Positions 31,101-40,363 of a stretch of 64,000 nucleotides of DNA are shown here, in pieces. Positions within the stretch are counted from its first letter, which is position 1. Each line of letters starts with the position of its first letter. Where the stretch lies: positions 1,426,001 through 1,490,000 of the forward strand of contig NZ_CP134062.1 of the NCBI RefSeq assembly GCF_031583025.1, given 5' to 3'. Below the pieces are notes generated by a model, which was not told where the DNA came from, ran no database searches, and was given only the letters and a program-made list of their open reading frames with translations. The translations under genes and the position numbers were made by a program. The DNA is from Mycobacterium sp. Z3061 (GTDB lineage: Bacteria; Actinomycetota; Actinomycetes; Mycobacteriales; Mycobacteriaceae).

Positions 31101-32932
31101 TCGCGTTCAGTCCCGATGGGCGCCTGCTGGCCTCCGGTAGCGCTGATGGCGCGGTGCGGTTGTGGGACGTCGCCGACCCAGGGCATGCGGGTCCGCTGGG
31201 CGAACCTCTGCAGGGCCAGGGAGCTGGGGTGGCCAGCGTGGCGTTCAGCCCCGGCGGACGCGTGCTGGCCTCCGGCGGCGGTGATGGCACGGTGCGGTTG
31301 TGGGACGTCGCCGACCCGCGGCATGCGGGTTTGCTGGGAGCGCCCCTGCTGGGCCAGGGCAAAGGTCTTGCCAGTCTGGCGTTCAGTCCCGACGGGCACG
31401 TCTTGGCCACCGGTGGCAGCGACGGCAGGGTGCGAATGTGGAATCTCGCCGACCCGGCACGTCCGGCCCCGCTGGCCGAACCTCTGTCGGGTCACACCCG
31501 TTTCGTGCAGGACCTGGCCTTCAGCCCGGACGGGCGGGTGCTGGCTTCCGGCAGCGGTGACGGCGACATCCAGTTGTGGGATTTCGCCGACCCGGCACAC
31601 CCGAGGCCACTGGGTGAGCCGCTGCTGGGACACACCGGGATTGTGCAAAGTCTGGCCTTCAGCCCGGACGGACACGTCCTGGCCTCCGGTAGCGACGACG
31701 ACACCGTGCGACTGTGGGACGTCTCAGATCCGGGACACGCCGGCCCGCTGGGCGGGCCCTTGGCCGGTCACAGCGGAAATGTGCCCAGCATCGCGTTCAC
31801 CCCGGACGGACGCACACTGGCCTCGGGGAGTCAGGACGGCAACATCCAGCTGTGGAACCTGGACACCGCGCTGCCGCTCCAAACGCAGGCCGGCGCCGTG
31901 CACAGTGTGGTGTTCAGTCCGGACGGGCACACCCTGGCCTCGGGAAACGAAGACGCAACCGTCCGGTTGTGGGATGTCGCGGACCCGGTACACCCGCGAG
32001 TGCTGGGTCAGCCGCTGCGGGGTCACACCGGCGCCGTTGAAAGTGTGGAGTTCAGTCCCGACGGGCACACCCTGGCTTCCGGTGGTGACGATGGCACCGT
32101 CCGGTTGTGGGATGTCGCGGACGTGGCGCATCCGGTTCCGTTGGGTGGGCCGCTCACGGGTGGCGGCGCACCGGTTCGCAGCGTCGCGTTCAGCCGCGAC
32201 GGGCACACCGTGGCCTCCGGTGGCGACGATGCCACCGTCCGGTTGTGGAATGTCGCGGACTCAGCGCATCCGGTTCCGCTGGGCGCGCCGCTCACCGGTC
32301 ATAGCGCGCCCGTGCGCAGTGTCGCCTTCAGTCCCGACGGGCGCACCCTGGCCTCCGCTGGCGACGATGCCACCATCCGGTTGTGGAACGTCACTGACCA
32401 TGCGGTGCCGCTGAGTCAGCCGTTTCGCCGGTATATGACCGCGGTTTACAGCGTGGCCTTCAGCCCCGACGGACGCACCCTCGCTTCCGGCAGTGGCGAT
32501 GACACCGTCTTGCTGTGGAACGTCACCGACCCGGCGCGCCCGAGCTCGCTGGGCCGTCCGCTGCACGGAAACACCGGTTACGTCTATCAAGTGGCGTTCA
32601 GTCCGGACGGTCACACATTGGCGGCGGGCAGCGCCGATCACGATGTGCAGCTGTGGGACCTGGAAGATCCGGCCCACGCGCACCCGCTGGGCCAACCCCT
32701 GATGAGCGATACCGACTCCGTCCTGAGTGTCGCGTTCAGTCCCGACGGTCGGAGCCTGGCTTCGGGTAGTGCCGACACCACCGTGCGACTTTCACCCACC
32801 CCGCTTGACGCGACCGCCAAGCTGCTGTGTTCGAAGCTGACGTCGAACGTCAGTCACGAGGACTGGCAGCAGTGGATCTCGCCGAAGGTCGGGTACATCA
32901 CGCTGTGTCCGGAGTTGCCGGTCGCGCAGTAG
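28148..32932 (+). CDS. Ser/Thr protein kinase with STAND-type NTPase, membrane segment and 14 WD40 repeats
   Basis: A 1594-residue signalling protein. The kinase domain (about 8-265) has GQGAMGEVYKA, catalytic Lys38, HRDVKPSN (Asp132), DFG and a PERL activation segment. An nSTAND-like NTPase has its P-loop GASGAGKS at about 372-379 and an acidic LPLDQAEELF Walker B. A coiled-coil stretch (about 780-830) precedes one transmembrane helix (about 834-860), and 14 WD40 repeats (about 935-1570) follow, enough for two seven-bladed propellers. If kinase and NTPase are cytosolic, the propellers are outside the membrane. The TTG start at 28148 sits 8 bases after AGGAGG. Similar fusions occur in actinobacteria; ligand and targets are unknown. 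Confidence 0.9.
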   Translation: MEASEFGRYQLFELIGQGAMGEVYKAHDTVMGRDVAIKILPGERSRVPGFRERFSREALISARLTEPHIIPIHDTGEIDGRLYLVMPIIRGLDVDAALRRDGPMAPARAVRVVEQIAAALDAAHAHGLVHRDVKPSNALMTDHDFVYLIDFGIAQDNSASKLTTASRTVGTWAYMAPERLMSDVADARTDVYALACVLYECLTGDRPFPGELVAQQMTAHLTTPPPRPSERRPGVPVGFDDVVARGMAKDPADRYQSAGDLAVAAAAALATPRRGEAGDSLDPVEVGARVESPRSGAAPFAGLANTLQSGIGAASFPWPPPSEPDRPPYRGWEQFQPVDAGVFFGRDAELVRAMDALHGMRGSDEALFVVLGASGAGKSCFLRAGIVPRLQRIKRSYLVLDIVRPELRALTGACGLAQAICATRQRVGLHEPPLGDIKDACTRGDAAALRTWLLECRDAGGSPDAAAEREAPTVVLPLDQAEELFTADSGGEAAGFLALIRDLALAGDGEDRLPFIVAATVRTDRYEVMQTAPQLSGLQTRQFDLRPMDATQFHSVITGPAQRSTDGGRPLYLDEDLVRRLLADATAGADTLPLLSLTLAWLYRDYGSTGRLTAKPYDERGGIDGVVQAEIHELLASEPGERAEQLHRLRSAFIPWLATVNPDNDQPMRRLARWDDLPADSHPLLERFIERRLLMKDLRDGVVVVEVALESLLRLWEELAGWLTEESEDLKAADALERSAAEWRKKQREDAWLLHGPRLTAAENLAAKPGFCDRLNNVRDYLLASRQHENEQAALEKQRQVAELEAAKKLAAAETQAREQVQESAAALRQRSRILRAVLAGTSVIAVIAVVGAVVAVIMFKQATREARNALAAELDAQAAAVFSGTITDSNIRALTATLAAQRLRSDPAAGLGALYTAATVLNTTRIIISTPAPVATVAMSPDGRVMASGGGDAVVRLWNVSEPAHPRPLGSLGALGQGAAVASVAFSPDGRLLASGSADGAVRLWDVADPGHAGPLGEPLQGQGAGVASVAFSPGGRVLASGGGDGTVRLWDVADPRHAGLLGAPLLGQGKGLASLAFSPDGHVLATGGSDGRVRMWNLADPARPAPLAEPLSGHTRFVQDLAFSPDGRVLASGSGDGDIQLWDFADPAHPRPLGEPLLGHTGIVQSLAFSPDGHVLASGSDDDTVRLWDVSDPGHAGPLGGPLAGHSGNVPSIAFTPDGRTLASGSQDGNIQLWNLDTALPLQTQAGAVHSVVFSPDGHTLASGNEDATVRLWDVADPVHPRVLGQPLRGHTGAVESVEFSPDGHTLASGGDDGTVRLWDVADVAHPVPLGGPLTGGGAPVRSVAFSRDGHTVASGGDDATVRLWNVADSAHPVPLGAPLTGHSAPVRSVAFSPDGRTLASAGDDATIRLWNVTDHAVPLSQPFRRYMTAVYSVAFSPDGRTLASGSGDDTVLLWNVTDPARPSSLGRPLHGNTGYVYQVAFSPDGHTLAAGSADHDVQLWDLEDPAHAHPLGQPLMSDTDSVLSVAFSPDGRSLASGSADTTVRLSPTPLDATAKLLCSKLTSNVSHEDWQQWISPKVGYITLCPELPVAQ

Positions 32933-33099
32933 TGGTTTTCGGGCCGGCTCGATTTGACTATCACATCCGTCACTTGCGTACCCGGAGGTGGGTGGCACCC
33001 GTCCCGGGAAAGCGCTATCGCCGGTGATATCACTCCGGTTCTCGTCACATCGGTGGCTCGTCGTTCGTCGTCATAGCGGAAAGGGGGAATACCACCGCA

Positions 33100-33405
33100 A
33101 TGACCGACATCACCGAACTGCGCCGGGCACTCGTCGCCCGCATCCTCGGCAGCGATGCACAGACTCCAATCGAGCTGCGCCGCGCCGCATTCGAGAACGC
33201 TGCTACCGGCGACCCGCTCCGAAAGTTGATCGACAAAGTCGCGCACCACTCCCACCAGGTGACCGACGACGACGTCGCCGCCGCCAGGGACGCGGGTTTC
33301 AGCGAAGACGAGATCTTCGAGATCGCGGTCTGCGCCGCCGTCGGGCAAGCCGGCCGTGACTACGACAGCGCACTGGCCGCTCTCGTAGAGGTGACGGGTC
33401 GATGA
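33100..33405 (+). CDS. Small AhpD-like-fold protein lacking CxxC
   Basis: A 101-residue cytosolic protein. The C-terminal half (VTDDDVAAARDAGFSEDEIFEIAV, shown as its first and last parts) resembles the helical part of carboxymuconolactone decarboxylase/AhpD proteins, but the CxxC pair is missing. Shine-Dalgarno-like GGGGGA lies upstream of the ATG at 33100. The stop overlaps the next start (ATGA at 33402), so it is translationally coupled to a true AhpD-like protein and may be its partner subunit. Function is inferred only from the pairing. Confidence 0.75.
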   Translation: MTDITELRRALVARILGSDAQTPIELRRAAFENAATGDPLRKLIDKVAHHSHQVTDDDVAAARDAGFSEDEIFEIAVCAAVGQAGRDYDSALAALVEVTGR

Positions 33406-33962
33406 GGCTCGCAGTCCTGGAACGCGGCCATTCCCTCCCGACCAAGGCGCTGTTCGCGGTCATCCGGCTGATGACCCGCCAGCCCGTGGTCGACGCCGTC
33501 AAGCTCGCCCTCTACCGCACCGACTTCTACGGAGCCGGGCCATTGACGCACGAGGCCATGCGCGGACCCTCGCAATGGTCCGTCGGCGACCGCGAGTTGA
33601 TGGCCGCCGTTGTCTCCCAGGCCAACCGCTGCCCATTCTGCGTCGCCGCGCATTCCGCCACGTCCAGCCAGTGGTACGGCGACCCGGCAAAGGTGGATGC
33701 CGTCCTCGCAGAGGTGGACACCGCACCCGTCGGCGAGCCGCTGCGAGCCACCTTGCGCATGTTGGCCAAGCCATGCACCGCGGACGACATCCGTGCCGTG
33801 CTCGCCAAAGGCGTTACCCCGCAACAGATCACCGACGCGCTCAATGTCGCCCTGGTCTTCGGTATCACCAACCGGCTGGCCAACGCCTTCGATTTCGACG
33901 TTGCCGGACCGGAGGCCATGAACGCCGGAGCCAAGCATCTGCTCAGGCGCGGCTACCGGTGA
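33402..33962 (+). CDS. Carboxymuconolactone decarboxylase / AhpD-like alkylhydroperoxidase family protein
   Basis: A 186-residue CMD/AhpD-family protein with the redox motif ANRCPFCVAAHSA (CxxC plus His). Members reduce peroxides or carry out related thiol-based redox steps. The C-terminal helices (VTPQQITDALNVALVFGITNRLANAF, cited in part) match the family core. It forms a two-gene operon with the preceding CxxC-less paralogue, overlapping by 4 bases. It converges with the methyltransferase, only 3 bases between stops. Substrate unknown; cytosolic. Confidence 0.85.
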   Translation: MRLAVLERGHSLPTKALFAVIRLMTRQPVVDAVKLALYRTDFYGAGPLTHEAMRGPSQWSVGDRELMAAVVSQANRCPFCVAAHSATSSQWYGDPAKVDAVLAEVDTAPVGEPLRATLRMLAKPCTADDIRAVLAKGVTPQQITDALNVALVFGITNRLANAFDFDVAGPEAMNAGAKHLLRRGYR

Positions 33963-33965
33963 GAT

Positions 33966-34697
33966 TCAGGACAGGGTGGCCCGCACGCACACCGTGACGT
34001 ACGGCAGCGCCAGCCCCGCGGAATTCGCCAGCGCCGGGTGGGTGGCCAGCAGTTCGCGGACCTTGTCGAGGGTCTTGGTCCGTACCTCGGCCGGCGAGTT
34101 GATGCAGTAGGTCCGCGACGCGACCAGATCGATAAGTGCTTGCGGCGTCAGGTAATTCGTCCACTCCACCTGGTGGCGTTCCACCTCGCCGAACGGCTCG
34201 GGCAGCGTGGCACGGTCGCGCAGCGGGTCGTCGTCACGACCGATGATCTCGCCCAGCGCGCGCACCCAGCCCAGCCGTTCGTCCCGGGTGTTCCACACCA
34301 GACCCAGCCGGCCGCCCGGCCGCAGCACCCGGGCCACCTCCGGAATCGCGCGGGCGGGGTCCACCCAGTGCCACGCCTGAGCCACCAGCACCGCGTCAAC
34401 GCTGTTGTCCGGCAACGGAATCTCTTCCGCCGTGCCCAACAGCGCGCGAGTGTCGGGCAGCGAGGCGGTCAGCACTTCCAGCATCTCGGGAACCGGATCG
34501 ACGGCCACCACGTCCAGCCCGCGCTCGACGAGCCGGGTGGTGAGCTTGCCCGTCCCGGCACCCAGGTCCAGCACCTGGCGTGCGCCACCGGGCAGCAGCC
34601 AGTCGATGGCATCCGGGGGATAGGTCGGGCGTCCCCGCTCGTAGGCGGCCGCCGCCGAGCCGAACGACAGGGAGCGGTCACGCCTGGAGCGGGTCAC
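33966..34697 (-). CDS. Class I SAM-dependent methyltransferase (Rv3342-like)
   Basis: A 243-residue methyltransferase. Motif [12 protein letters not shown] lies at about 42-52, the acidic ribose-binding [11 protein letters not shown] follows, and AQAWHWVDP and [16 protein letters not shown] are typical of the methyltransferase type 11 family. The GTG at 34697 overlaps the metX stop as GTGA, giving MTRSRRDRS and the 243 residues recalled for Rv3342; the open frame extends upstream but the longer form would run inside metX. It is the third gene of the riboswitch-controlled methionine operon. Substrate unknown. Confidence 0.87.
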   Translation of the reverse strand: MTRSRRDRSLSFGSAAAAYERGRPTYPPDAIDWLLPGGARQVLDLGAGTGKLTTRLVERGLDVVAVDPVPEMLEVLTASLPDTRALLGTAEEIPLPDNSVDAVLVAQAWHWVDPARAIPEVARVLRPGGRLGLVWNTRDERLGWVRALGEIIGRDDDPLRDRATLPEPFGEVERHQVEWTNYLTPQALIDLVASRTYCINSPAEVRTKTLDKVRELLATHPALANSAGLALPYVTVCVRATLS

Positions 34698-35833
34698 CGC
34701 GAACACGCGCCTTGTGCGAGCGCCAGGTCGAGGGTCTCGCGGATCAGGACACCGACGGCGTCGGATTCGACCAGGAAGCCGTCGTGCCCGCAGACGGACT
34801 TGACCACCCGCACGCCGCCGCAACCGGGCAGCAACTCGGCCAACTCGTCCTGCAACCGCAACGGGTAGAGCCGGTCGGAGGTGACCCCGCCGACCACGGC
34901 GGGCACCGGGCACCTGGTGAGCGCCGCGTGCAGACCACCGCGACCGCGCCCGACGTCGTGACTGTTGAGCGCCTCGGTCAGGGCCACGTAACTGCCCGCG
35001 TCGAACCGCGACAGCAGCTTGTCGCCCTGGTGCTCCAGGTAGCTCTGCACGGCATAGCGTCCGCCGGCCGTCGGGTCCTCGCCGTCCTGGGCGTCGTTCC
35101 CGAAGCGCCGGTCGAGTTCGACCTCGCCGCGGTAGGTCAGGTGCGCGATGCGGCGCGCGATCCGCAGGCCGTCATCGGGGGACCGGCCGGTTTCGTAGTA
35201 GTCGCCGCCCTGCCAGTTCGGATCCGCCTTGATGGCCGCGATCTGGGTCGTCTGGGTGCCGAGCTGGTCGCCGGTGGCGCGCGCCCCGACCGCCAGCAGC
35301 AGCCCGGCCCGCACCCGTTCCGGGTGACCGACCATCCACTCCAAAGCCCGGGCACCGCCCATGGATCCGCCAACGACCGCGGCCACCTGAGTTATTCCCA
35401 GCGCAGCCAGCGCGGCCAGGTCCGCCTCCACCTGGTCGCGCACCGAGATCTGCGGAAACCTTGAGCCGTAAGGCTTTCCGTCTCGGGCCAGCGAACTCGG
35501 GCCGGTGGAGCCACGGCACCCGCCGAGCACGTTGGTGGCCACCGCGCACCAGCGGTCGGTGTCGATCGGCGCACCCGGCCCGGCCACCCCGTCCCACCAC
35601 CCGGGGGTCGGATGCCCGGGTCCGGCGGGCCCGGTGATGTGTGAGTCGCCGGTCAGCGCATGCAACACCATGACGACGTTGTCCCGCGCCGGTGACAGCT
35701 CACCCCAGCGCTGAACTGCGATGTGGACATCGTCGATCACCGCGCCGCTCTCCAGCCGCAGCGAGCCGATGTCGACGACGCCGGTCTCGCCTTCGGCGGG
35801 CAGCGTCTGGGTAGGCACGTCGGAGATCGTCAT
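34694..35833 (-). CDS. metX: Homoserine O-acetyltransferase MetX
   Basis: A 379-residue alpha/beta-hydrolase-fold enzyme that acetylates L-homoserine with acetyl-CoA, the first committed step to methionine. The nucleophile elbow GGSMGG has Ser157; the downstream VTSDRLYPL (Asp) and [10 protein letters not shown] (His) complete the triad. The active-site loop HALTGDSH and [12 protein letters not shown] are characteristic. It is named metA in M. tuberculosis (Rv3341). It follows metZ by 11 bases and overlaps the methyltransferase by 4, so all three share the SAM-IV leader. Confidence 0.95.
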   Translation of the reverse strand: MTISDVPTQTLPAEGETGVVDIGSLRLESGAVIDDVHIAVQRWGELSPARDNVVMVLHALTGDSHITGPAGPGHPTPGWWDGVAGPGAPIDTDRWCAVATNVLGGCRGSTGPSSLARDGKPYGSRFPQISVRDQVEADLAALAALGITQVAAVVGGSMGGARALEWMVGHPERVRAGLLLAVGARATGDQLGTQTTQIAAIKADPNWQGGDYYETGRSPDDGLRIARRIAHLTYRGEVELDRRFGNDAQDGEDPTAGGRYAVQSYLEHQGDKLLSRFDAGSYVALTEALNSHDVGRGRGGLHAALTRCPVPAVVGGVTSDRLYPLRLQDELAELLPGCGGVRVVKSVCGHDGFLVESDAVGVLIRETLDLALAQGACSR

Positions 35834-35844
35834 GTCAGGTCTCC

Positions 35845-37206
35845 TCAGAAGGCCGCCACGGTCTGCGGGTCGCTGCCGGTCTTAGAGGCGCTATATACCC
35901 CGGCGGCAGCAAATCCACGCTCCAGGTCGGCCAGGATGTCATCAATGCCCTCGATGCCGACGGCCAGGCGCACCAGACCGGGGGTGACGCCGGTGGCCAG
36001 CTGCTCGGCGGCGCTGAGCTGGGCGTGGGTGGTCGACGCCGGGTGGATCACCAGCGAACGAACGTCGCCGATGTTGGCGACGTGGCTGTGCAGCTGCAGC
36101 GCGTCGACGAAAGCCTTGCCGGCCTCCGCGCCGCCGGCCAGCTCGAAGGCCAGGACCGCGCCGGTGCCCTTGGGCGCCAGCCTCTTTGCCCGTTCGTGCC
36201 ACGGCGAACTCGGCAGTCCCGCGTAGTTGACCGACAGCACGTCGTCGCGGGCTTCCAGGAACTCGGCGACCCGCTGGGCGTTGGCGACGTGCCGCTCGAT
36301 GCGCAGGCTCAACGTCTCCAGACCCTGGGCCACCAGGAACGCGTTGAACGGCGACGCGGCGGAGCCGAGGTCGCGCAGCAGCTGCACGCGGGCCTTCAGG
36401 GCGAAGGCCGGCGGCCCCAGCTCGGCGTAGACCACGCCGTGATAGCTGGGGTCGGGGGTGGTGAAGCCGGGGAAGCGGCCCTGGGTCCAGTCGAAGGTTC
36501 CGCCGTCGACGATCACCCCGGCGATCGCCGAGCCGTGCCCGCCCAGGTATTTGGTGGCCGAGTGGACCACCACGTCGGCGCCCTGGGCCAGCGGCTGGAT
36601 CAGGTAGGGCGTGGCGATGGTGTTGTCGACGATCAGCGGCACCCCGTTGCGATGCGCGACCTCGGCGACCGCCGGGGTGTCCAGGATGTCGATCTGCGGG
36701 TTGGAGATGGTCTCGGCGAAGAACGCCTTGGTGTTCGGCCGGACCTCGGCCTGCCAGGCGTCCAGGTCGTCGGGATCGGAGACGAAGCTGACCTCGATAC
36801 CGAGCTTGGCCAGCGAGTAATGGAACAGGTTGTAGGTGCCGCCGTAGAGCCGGGGGCTGGACACGATGTGATCGCCGGCACCGGCGACATTGAGGATCGC
36901 GAACGTCTCCGCCGCCTGCCCGGAGGACAGGAACAGCGCTGCGACGCCTCCCTCGAGGGCGGCGATGCGCTGCTCGACCACGTCGGTGGTCGGATTACCG
37001 ATGCGGGTGTAGATGTTGCCCGGCTCAGCCAGCGAGAAGAGTGCGGCGGCGTGTGCGACGTTGTCGAAGGTGTACGACGTGGTCTGGTAGATCGGCAGGG
37101 CGCGCGCGTTCGTCGTCGGGTCCGGCCGCTGGCCGGCGTGAATCTGCTTGGTCTCGAAGGACCACTGCGCGGTCGGGTCCGTCTCGGTGGTGCCGTCAGT
37201 GCTCAT
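35845..37206 (-). CDS. metZ: O-acetylhomoserine (thiol)-lyase, PLP-dependent (Rv3340 metC/metZ)
   Basis: A 453-residue Cys/Met-metabolism PLP enzyme of fold type I that condenses O-acetylhomoserine with sulfide to homocysteine. The PLP lysine is Lys219 in [13 protein letters not shown]; the [17 protein letters not shown] and [10 protein letters not shown] segments fit the O-acetylhomoserine sulfhydrylase group. The ATG at 37206 is preceded by Shine-Dalgarno AGGGGAG seven bases upstream, which is itself in a hairpin of the SAM-IV leader. It is named metC in H37Rv; metY would also fit. First gene of the operon metZ-metX-methyltransferase. Confidence 0.94.
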   Translation of the reverse strand: MSTDGTTETDPTAQWSFETKQIHAGQRPDPTTNARALPIYQTTSYTFDNVAHAAALFSLAEPGNIYTRIGNPTTDVVEQRIAALEGGVAALFLSSGQAAETFAILNVAGAGDHIVSSPRLYGGTYNLFHYSLAKLGIEVSFVSDPDDLDAWQAEVRPNTKAFFAETISNPQIDILDTPAVAEVAHRNGVPLIVDNTIATPYLIQPLAQGADVVVHSATKYLGGHGSAIAGVIVDGGTFDWTQGRFPGFTTPDPSYHGVVYAELGPPAFALKARVQLLRDLGSAASPFNAFLVAQGLETLSLRIERHVANAQRVAEFLEARDDVLSVNYAGLPSSPWHERAKRLAPKGTGAVLAFELAGGAEAGKAFVDALQLHSHVANIGDVRSLVIHPASTTHAQLSAAEQLATGVTPGLVRLAVGIEGIDDILADLERGFAAAGVYSASKTGSDPQTVAAF

Positions 37207-37213
37207 GAGAATG

Positions 37214-37252
37214 CTCCCCTGTCTGGCTCAGGGGTCCGATCACGACGGACCC
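37214..37252 (-). promoter_or_regulatory. Expression platform: mutually exclusive hairpins controlling the metZ Shine-Dalgarno
   Basis: In the transcript, CCCCTG (37234-37229) can pair with CAGGGG (37221-37216), burying the AGGGGAG Shine-Dalgarno (37220-37214). A competing 7-bp stem GGGTCCG/CGGACCC (37252-37246 with 37238-37232) shares three bases with that hairpin and also uses the 3' end of the aptamer. Ligand binding would hold the aptamer end, free the sequestering hairpin and shut translation. The pairing is seen; the switching is inferred. Confidence 0.75.
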
Positions 37253-37366
37253 GCGCTTGCCGCGTAGCCGTTCCGGCTACTCAACCTGGTCATCACCCGG
37301 GGCACCCCACCGCGGTTGGAGGGTTGCCGGCCAGCAAGCCGGGGCTAAACGCTGGCACTCATGACC
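37248..37366 (-). promoter_or_regulatory. SAM-IV riboswitch aptamer
   Basis: The 119-base minus-strand segment begins GGTCATGAGTGCCAGCG, contains GCCGGCAACCCTCCA and GGTGATGACC, then the GTAGCCG-CGGCTAC stem, and ends AAGCGCGGGTC. This matches the SAM-IV class known upstream of the homologous M. tuberculosis gene Rv3340, including its 119-nt length (recalled). P1 is GGTCAT/ATGACC; the 3' end supplies the pseudoknot strand. It binds S-adenosylmethionine and represses the methionine genes downstream. Confidence 0.95.
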
Positions 37367-37378
37367 GATTCGCAGCTT

Positions 37379-37404
37379 ATCGTATGGCTGCTGTGTCCTG
37401 CCAA
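37379..37404 (-). promoter_or_regulatory. Candidate promoter of the SAM-IV / metZ operon
   Basis: On the minus strand a TACGAT -10 (37384-37379) lies just upstream of the aptamer start, with TTGGCA (37404-37399) as a -35 at a short 14-base spacing. Transcription would begin near 37372, close to the first aptamer base. It sits in the 56-base gap after the upstream hydrolase gene. The spacing is suboptimal, so the -35 is tentative. Confidence 0.5.
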
Positions 37405-37422
37405 ATCGACAGGCGAGGCGGC

Positions 37423-38307
37423 TCAGCCGGCCGGCGGTTCGAGGGCGCGAACGGGCGGCGACACTTCTTCCAGGAACTCCAGGATCACCTCGGTGACGCG
37501 GCCCGGCGCCTCGAACATCGGTACATGTCCGACGTTTTCGAGCACGGTGAACTGGTGGTCGTCGGGCAGGTGGTGACGGAAGTGCTTGCTGAACCTGGGA
37601 GAGGGGACGATGCGGTCCTTGGTGCAGATCACCAGGTGTGCCGGCACGGCGTTCTCGGCCAGTTCCTGCAGACCGGGCATCAGCAATGCCTTGAGCAGGA
37701 GCTGGAAGTAGGCCGGGCAGTGCGCGACGTCGTCGATGATGACGCTGAGCTCGCGCTCGCTGACGCCTTCGGGTTTCGCGCTGATCGCGTACGTGGCCAG
37801 CTGACGACTGAACGGCACGCGCATGACGTTCGGGCCGAACAGCCAGGCGAACACCAGCAGCGGAATGCCCAGGATGAACTTGGCGATCACCTCGAACTTG
37901 GCCAGGCTCCAGCGCGTCCAGCCGCCGGCCGGGGCGATGCCGGTGACGCTGCGGGCGCGGCCGCGCCGCTCCAGTTCGAACGCGACCCAGCCGCCCAGCG
38001 AGTTGCCGACGATGTGAGCGGTCTCCCAGCCGAGCTCGTCCATCTGACGTTCGACGTGGTCGGCCAGGACCTGCGAGGACAGGAACCAGGTGCCGGCGCG
38101 GGGGCCTCCGTTGTGGGCGGCCATGGTGGGTGCGAACACCTCGTAGCTGCCGGTGTCGGCCAATTGCTGGGCGACGACTTCCCACACCGTCTGGGACATC
38201 AGGAACGGGTGCAGCAGCAGGATCGGCTCCGCGGAGCCGTCCGTGGGTCCGAGGTGGATGGGCTGCCGGGTGGCGCCCGCCGATGACGGTCTACGCAGAC
38301 GGAGCAT
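37423..38307 (-). CDS. Alpha/beta hydrolase (Rv3337/Rv3338 region)
   Basis: A 294-residue alpha/beta hydrolase. The nucleophile elbow is IVGNSLGGW (Ser103), the oxyanion region LLLHPFLMSQTVWE (in place of HG), an acidic ICTKDRIVP segment and a C-terminal NVGHVPMFEAP supplying the His. The substrate is unknown. The M. tuberculosis locus is annotated as two shorter genes (recalled), whereas this frame is intact. It is upstream of, but separate from, the riboswitch operon on the same strand; its promoter should lie in 38308-38460, shared divergently with trpS. The icd1 gene found at this place in H37Rv is absent. Confidence 0.85.
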   Translation of the reverse strand: MLRLRRPSSAGATRQPIHLGPTDGSAEPILLLHPFLMSQTVWEVVAQQLADTGSYEVFAPTMAAHNGGPRAGTWFLSSQVLADHVERQMDELGWETAHIVGNSLGGWVAFELERRGRARSVTGIAPAGGWTRWSLAKFEVIAKFILGIPLLVFAWLFGPNVMRVPFSRQLATYAISAKPEGVSERELSVIIDDVAHCPAYFQLLLKALLMPGLQELAENAVPAHLVICTKDRIVPSPRFSKHFRHHLPDDHQFTVLENVGHVPMFEAPGRVTEVILEFLEEVSPPVRALEPPAG

Positions 38308-38376
38308 AAATCCGACAGTAAATGCGGTACCGCCGGTACCGCAAGCCGCCCCCCGGGCCCCCGGTCGTCGCCCAGA

Positions 38377-38422
38377 GTGAAGCTGTCTTCACGCTCGACG
38401 CCGAGCGTGAAGACAGCTTCAC
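38377..38422. repeat. Perfect 21-bp inverted repeat upstream of trpS
   Basis: Arms 38377-38397 and 38402-38422 are perfect reverse complements around a 4-base ACGC loop (core AGCTGTCTTCACGCTCG). It lies between divergent genes, 38 bases before the trpS ATG, so it is not an ordinary terminator. It could be a dispersed palindromic element, a protein-binding site or a leader hairpin for trpS. Confidence 0.85.
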
Positions 38423-38445
38423 GTTCGGCGCTCGAGGACCCGTGA

Positions 38446-39480
<1,035 letters not shown>

Positions 39481-39481
39481 A

Positions 39482-40363
39482 TTGACCGTCGATCAGCAGA
39501 CCGGGCCAGGGCTCCTGGATCGGCTCCGGGCGCGGTATGGCTGGCTGGACCATCTCATCCGCGCCTTTCTGCACTTCAGAGCGTGCAATGGCAACCTCTT
39601 CGCGGCGGGTCTCACCTACTACACGCTGATCGCGCTGTTTCCTTTGCTGATGATCGCTTTCGCGGTGGGCGGCTTCGCATTGTCGCGGCGTCCCCAACTG
39701 GTCGACGCGATCGACGATCGCACCCGGTCCTGGGTGTCGCCCGAGCTGGGTCAGCAACTGGTCACGTTGATGAATTCGGCGATCAAGGCACACACCTCCG
39801 TTGGCGTGATCGGGCTGGTCTTCGCGGCGTGGATGGGCCAGACCTGGATGTACCGGCTGCGGGAAGCGTTGTGCAGGATCTGGGGCCATCAGCCCGACAG
39901 GCTGGGCTTCGCGCGCACCATCGTGTCCGATCTGGCCGCCGTGCTGGGCACCTTCGCGGTGGTGGTGGCCACCATGACGCTCGCCGCGCTGGCCCATGCT
40001 GAGCCGACGAAGATGGTGCTGAATCTGCTTGGCATACCTGAACTCTCGGTATTCCACTGGGTATTCCGCACCATGTCGGTGGTGATATCTTTCCTGGTGT
40101 CGTGGCTGGTTTTCAGCTGGGTCATCGTTCGATTACCGCGGGAGTCGGTTGGTGTGGCCACCTCGATGCGGGCCGGTCTGATGGCGGCCGTCGGGTTCGA
40201 GTTGTTCAAATGGGTGGGCTCGCTGTACCTGCGGATGGTGCTGCGCAGCGTCGCGGGGGCGACGTTCGGGCCACTGTTGGGCCTTCTGATATTCGCCTAT
40301 GTCACCTGGGTTTTGGTGCTGTACAGCACCGCCTGGGCCGCGACCGCGCCGGGGGCGTCGTGA
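39482..40363 (+). CDS. YihY/BrkB family inner-membrane protein (Rv3335c-like)
   Basis: A 293-residue YihY/virulence factor BrkB family protein with about six transmembrane helices. Family landmarks are the early AAGLTYYTLIALFPLLMIAF region, a central VIGLVFAAWMGQTWMYRLREAL (cited in part) and the C-terminal SLYLRMV and YSTAWAATAP. The start appears to be TTG at 39482. The family was once called ribonuclease BN but is now regarded as a membrane protein of unclear, perhaps transport, function. It is coupled to trpS upstream and overlaps its own paralogue downstream. Confidence 0.88.
   Translation: MTVDQQTGPGLLDRLRARYGWLDHLIRAFLHFRACNGNLFAAGLTYYTLIALFPLLMIAFAVGGFALSRRPQLVDAIDDRTRSWVSPELGQQLVTLMNSAIKAHTSVGVIGLVFAAWMGQTWMYRLREALCRIWGHQPDRLGFARTIVSDLAAVLGTFAVVVATMTLAALAHAEPTKMVLNLLGIPELSVFHWVFRTMSVVISFLVSWLVFSWVIVRLPRESVGVATSMRAGLMAAVGFELFKWVGSLYLRMVLRSVAGATFGPLLGLLIFAYVTWVLVLYSTAWAATAPGAS

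Noticed and set aside
38377-38422. T-box leader for trpS
   Set aside because: No T-box consensus or specifier structure seen; only a simple perfect hairpin.
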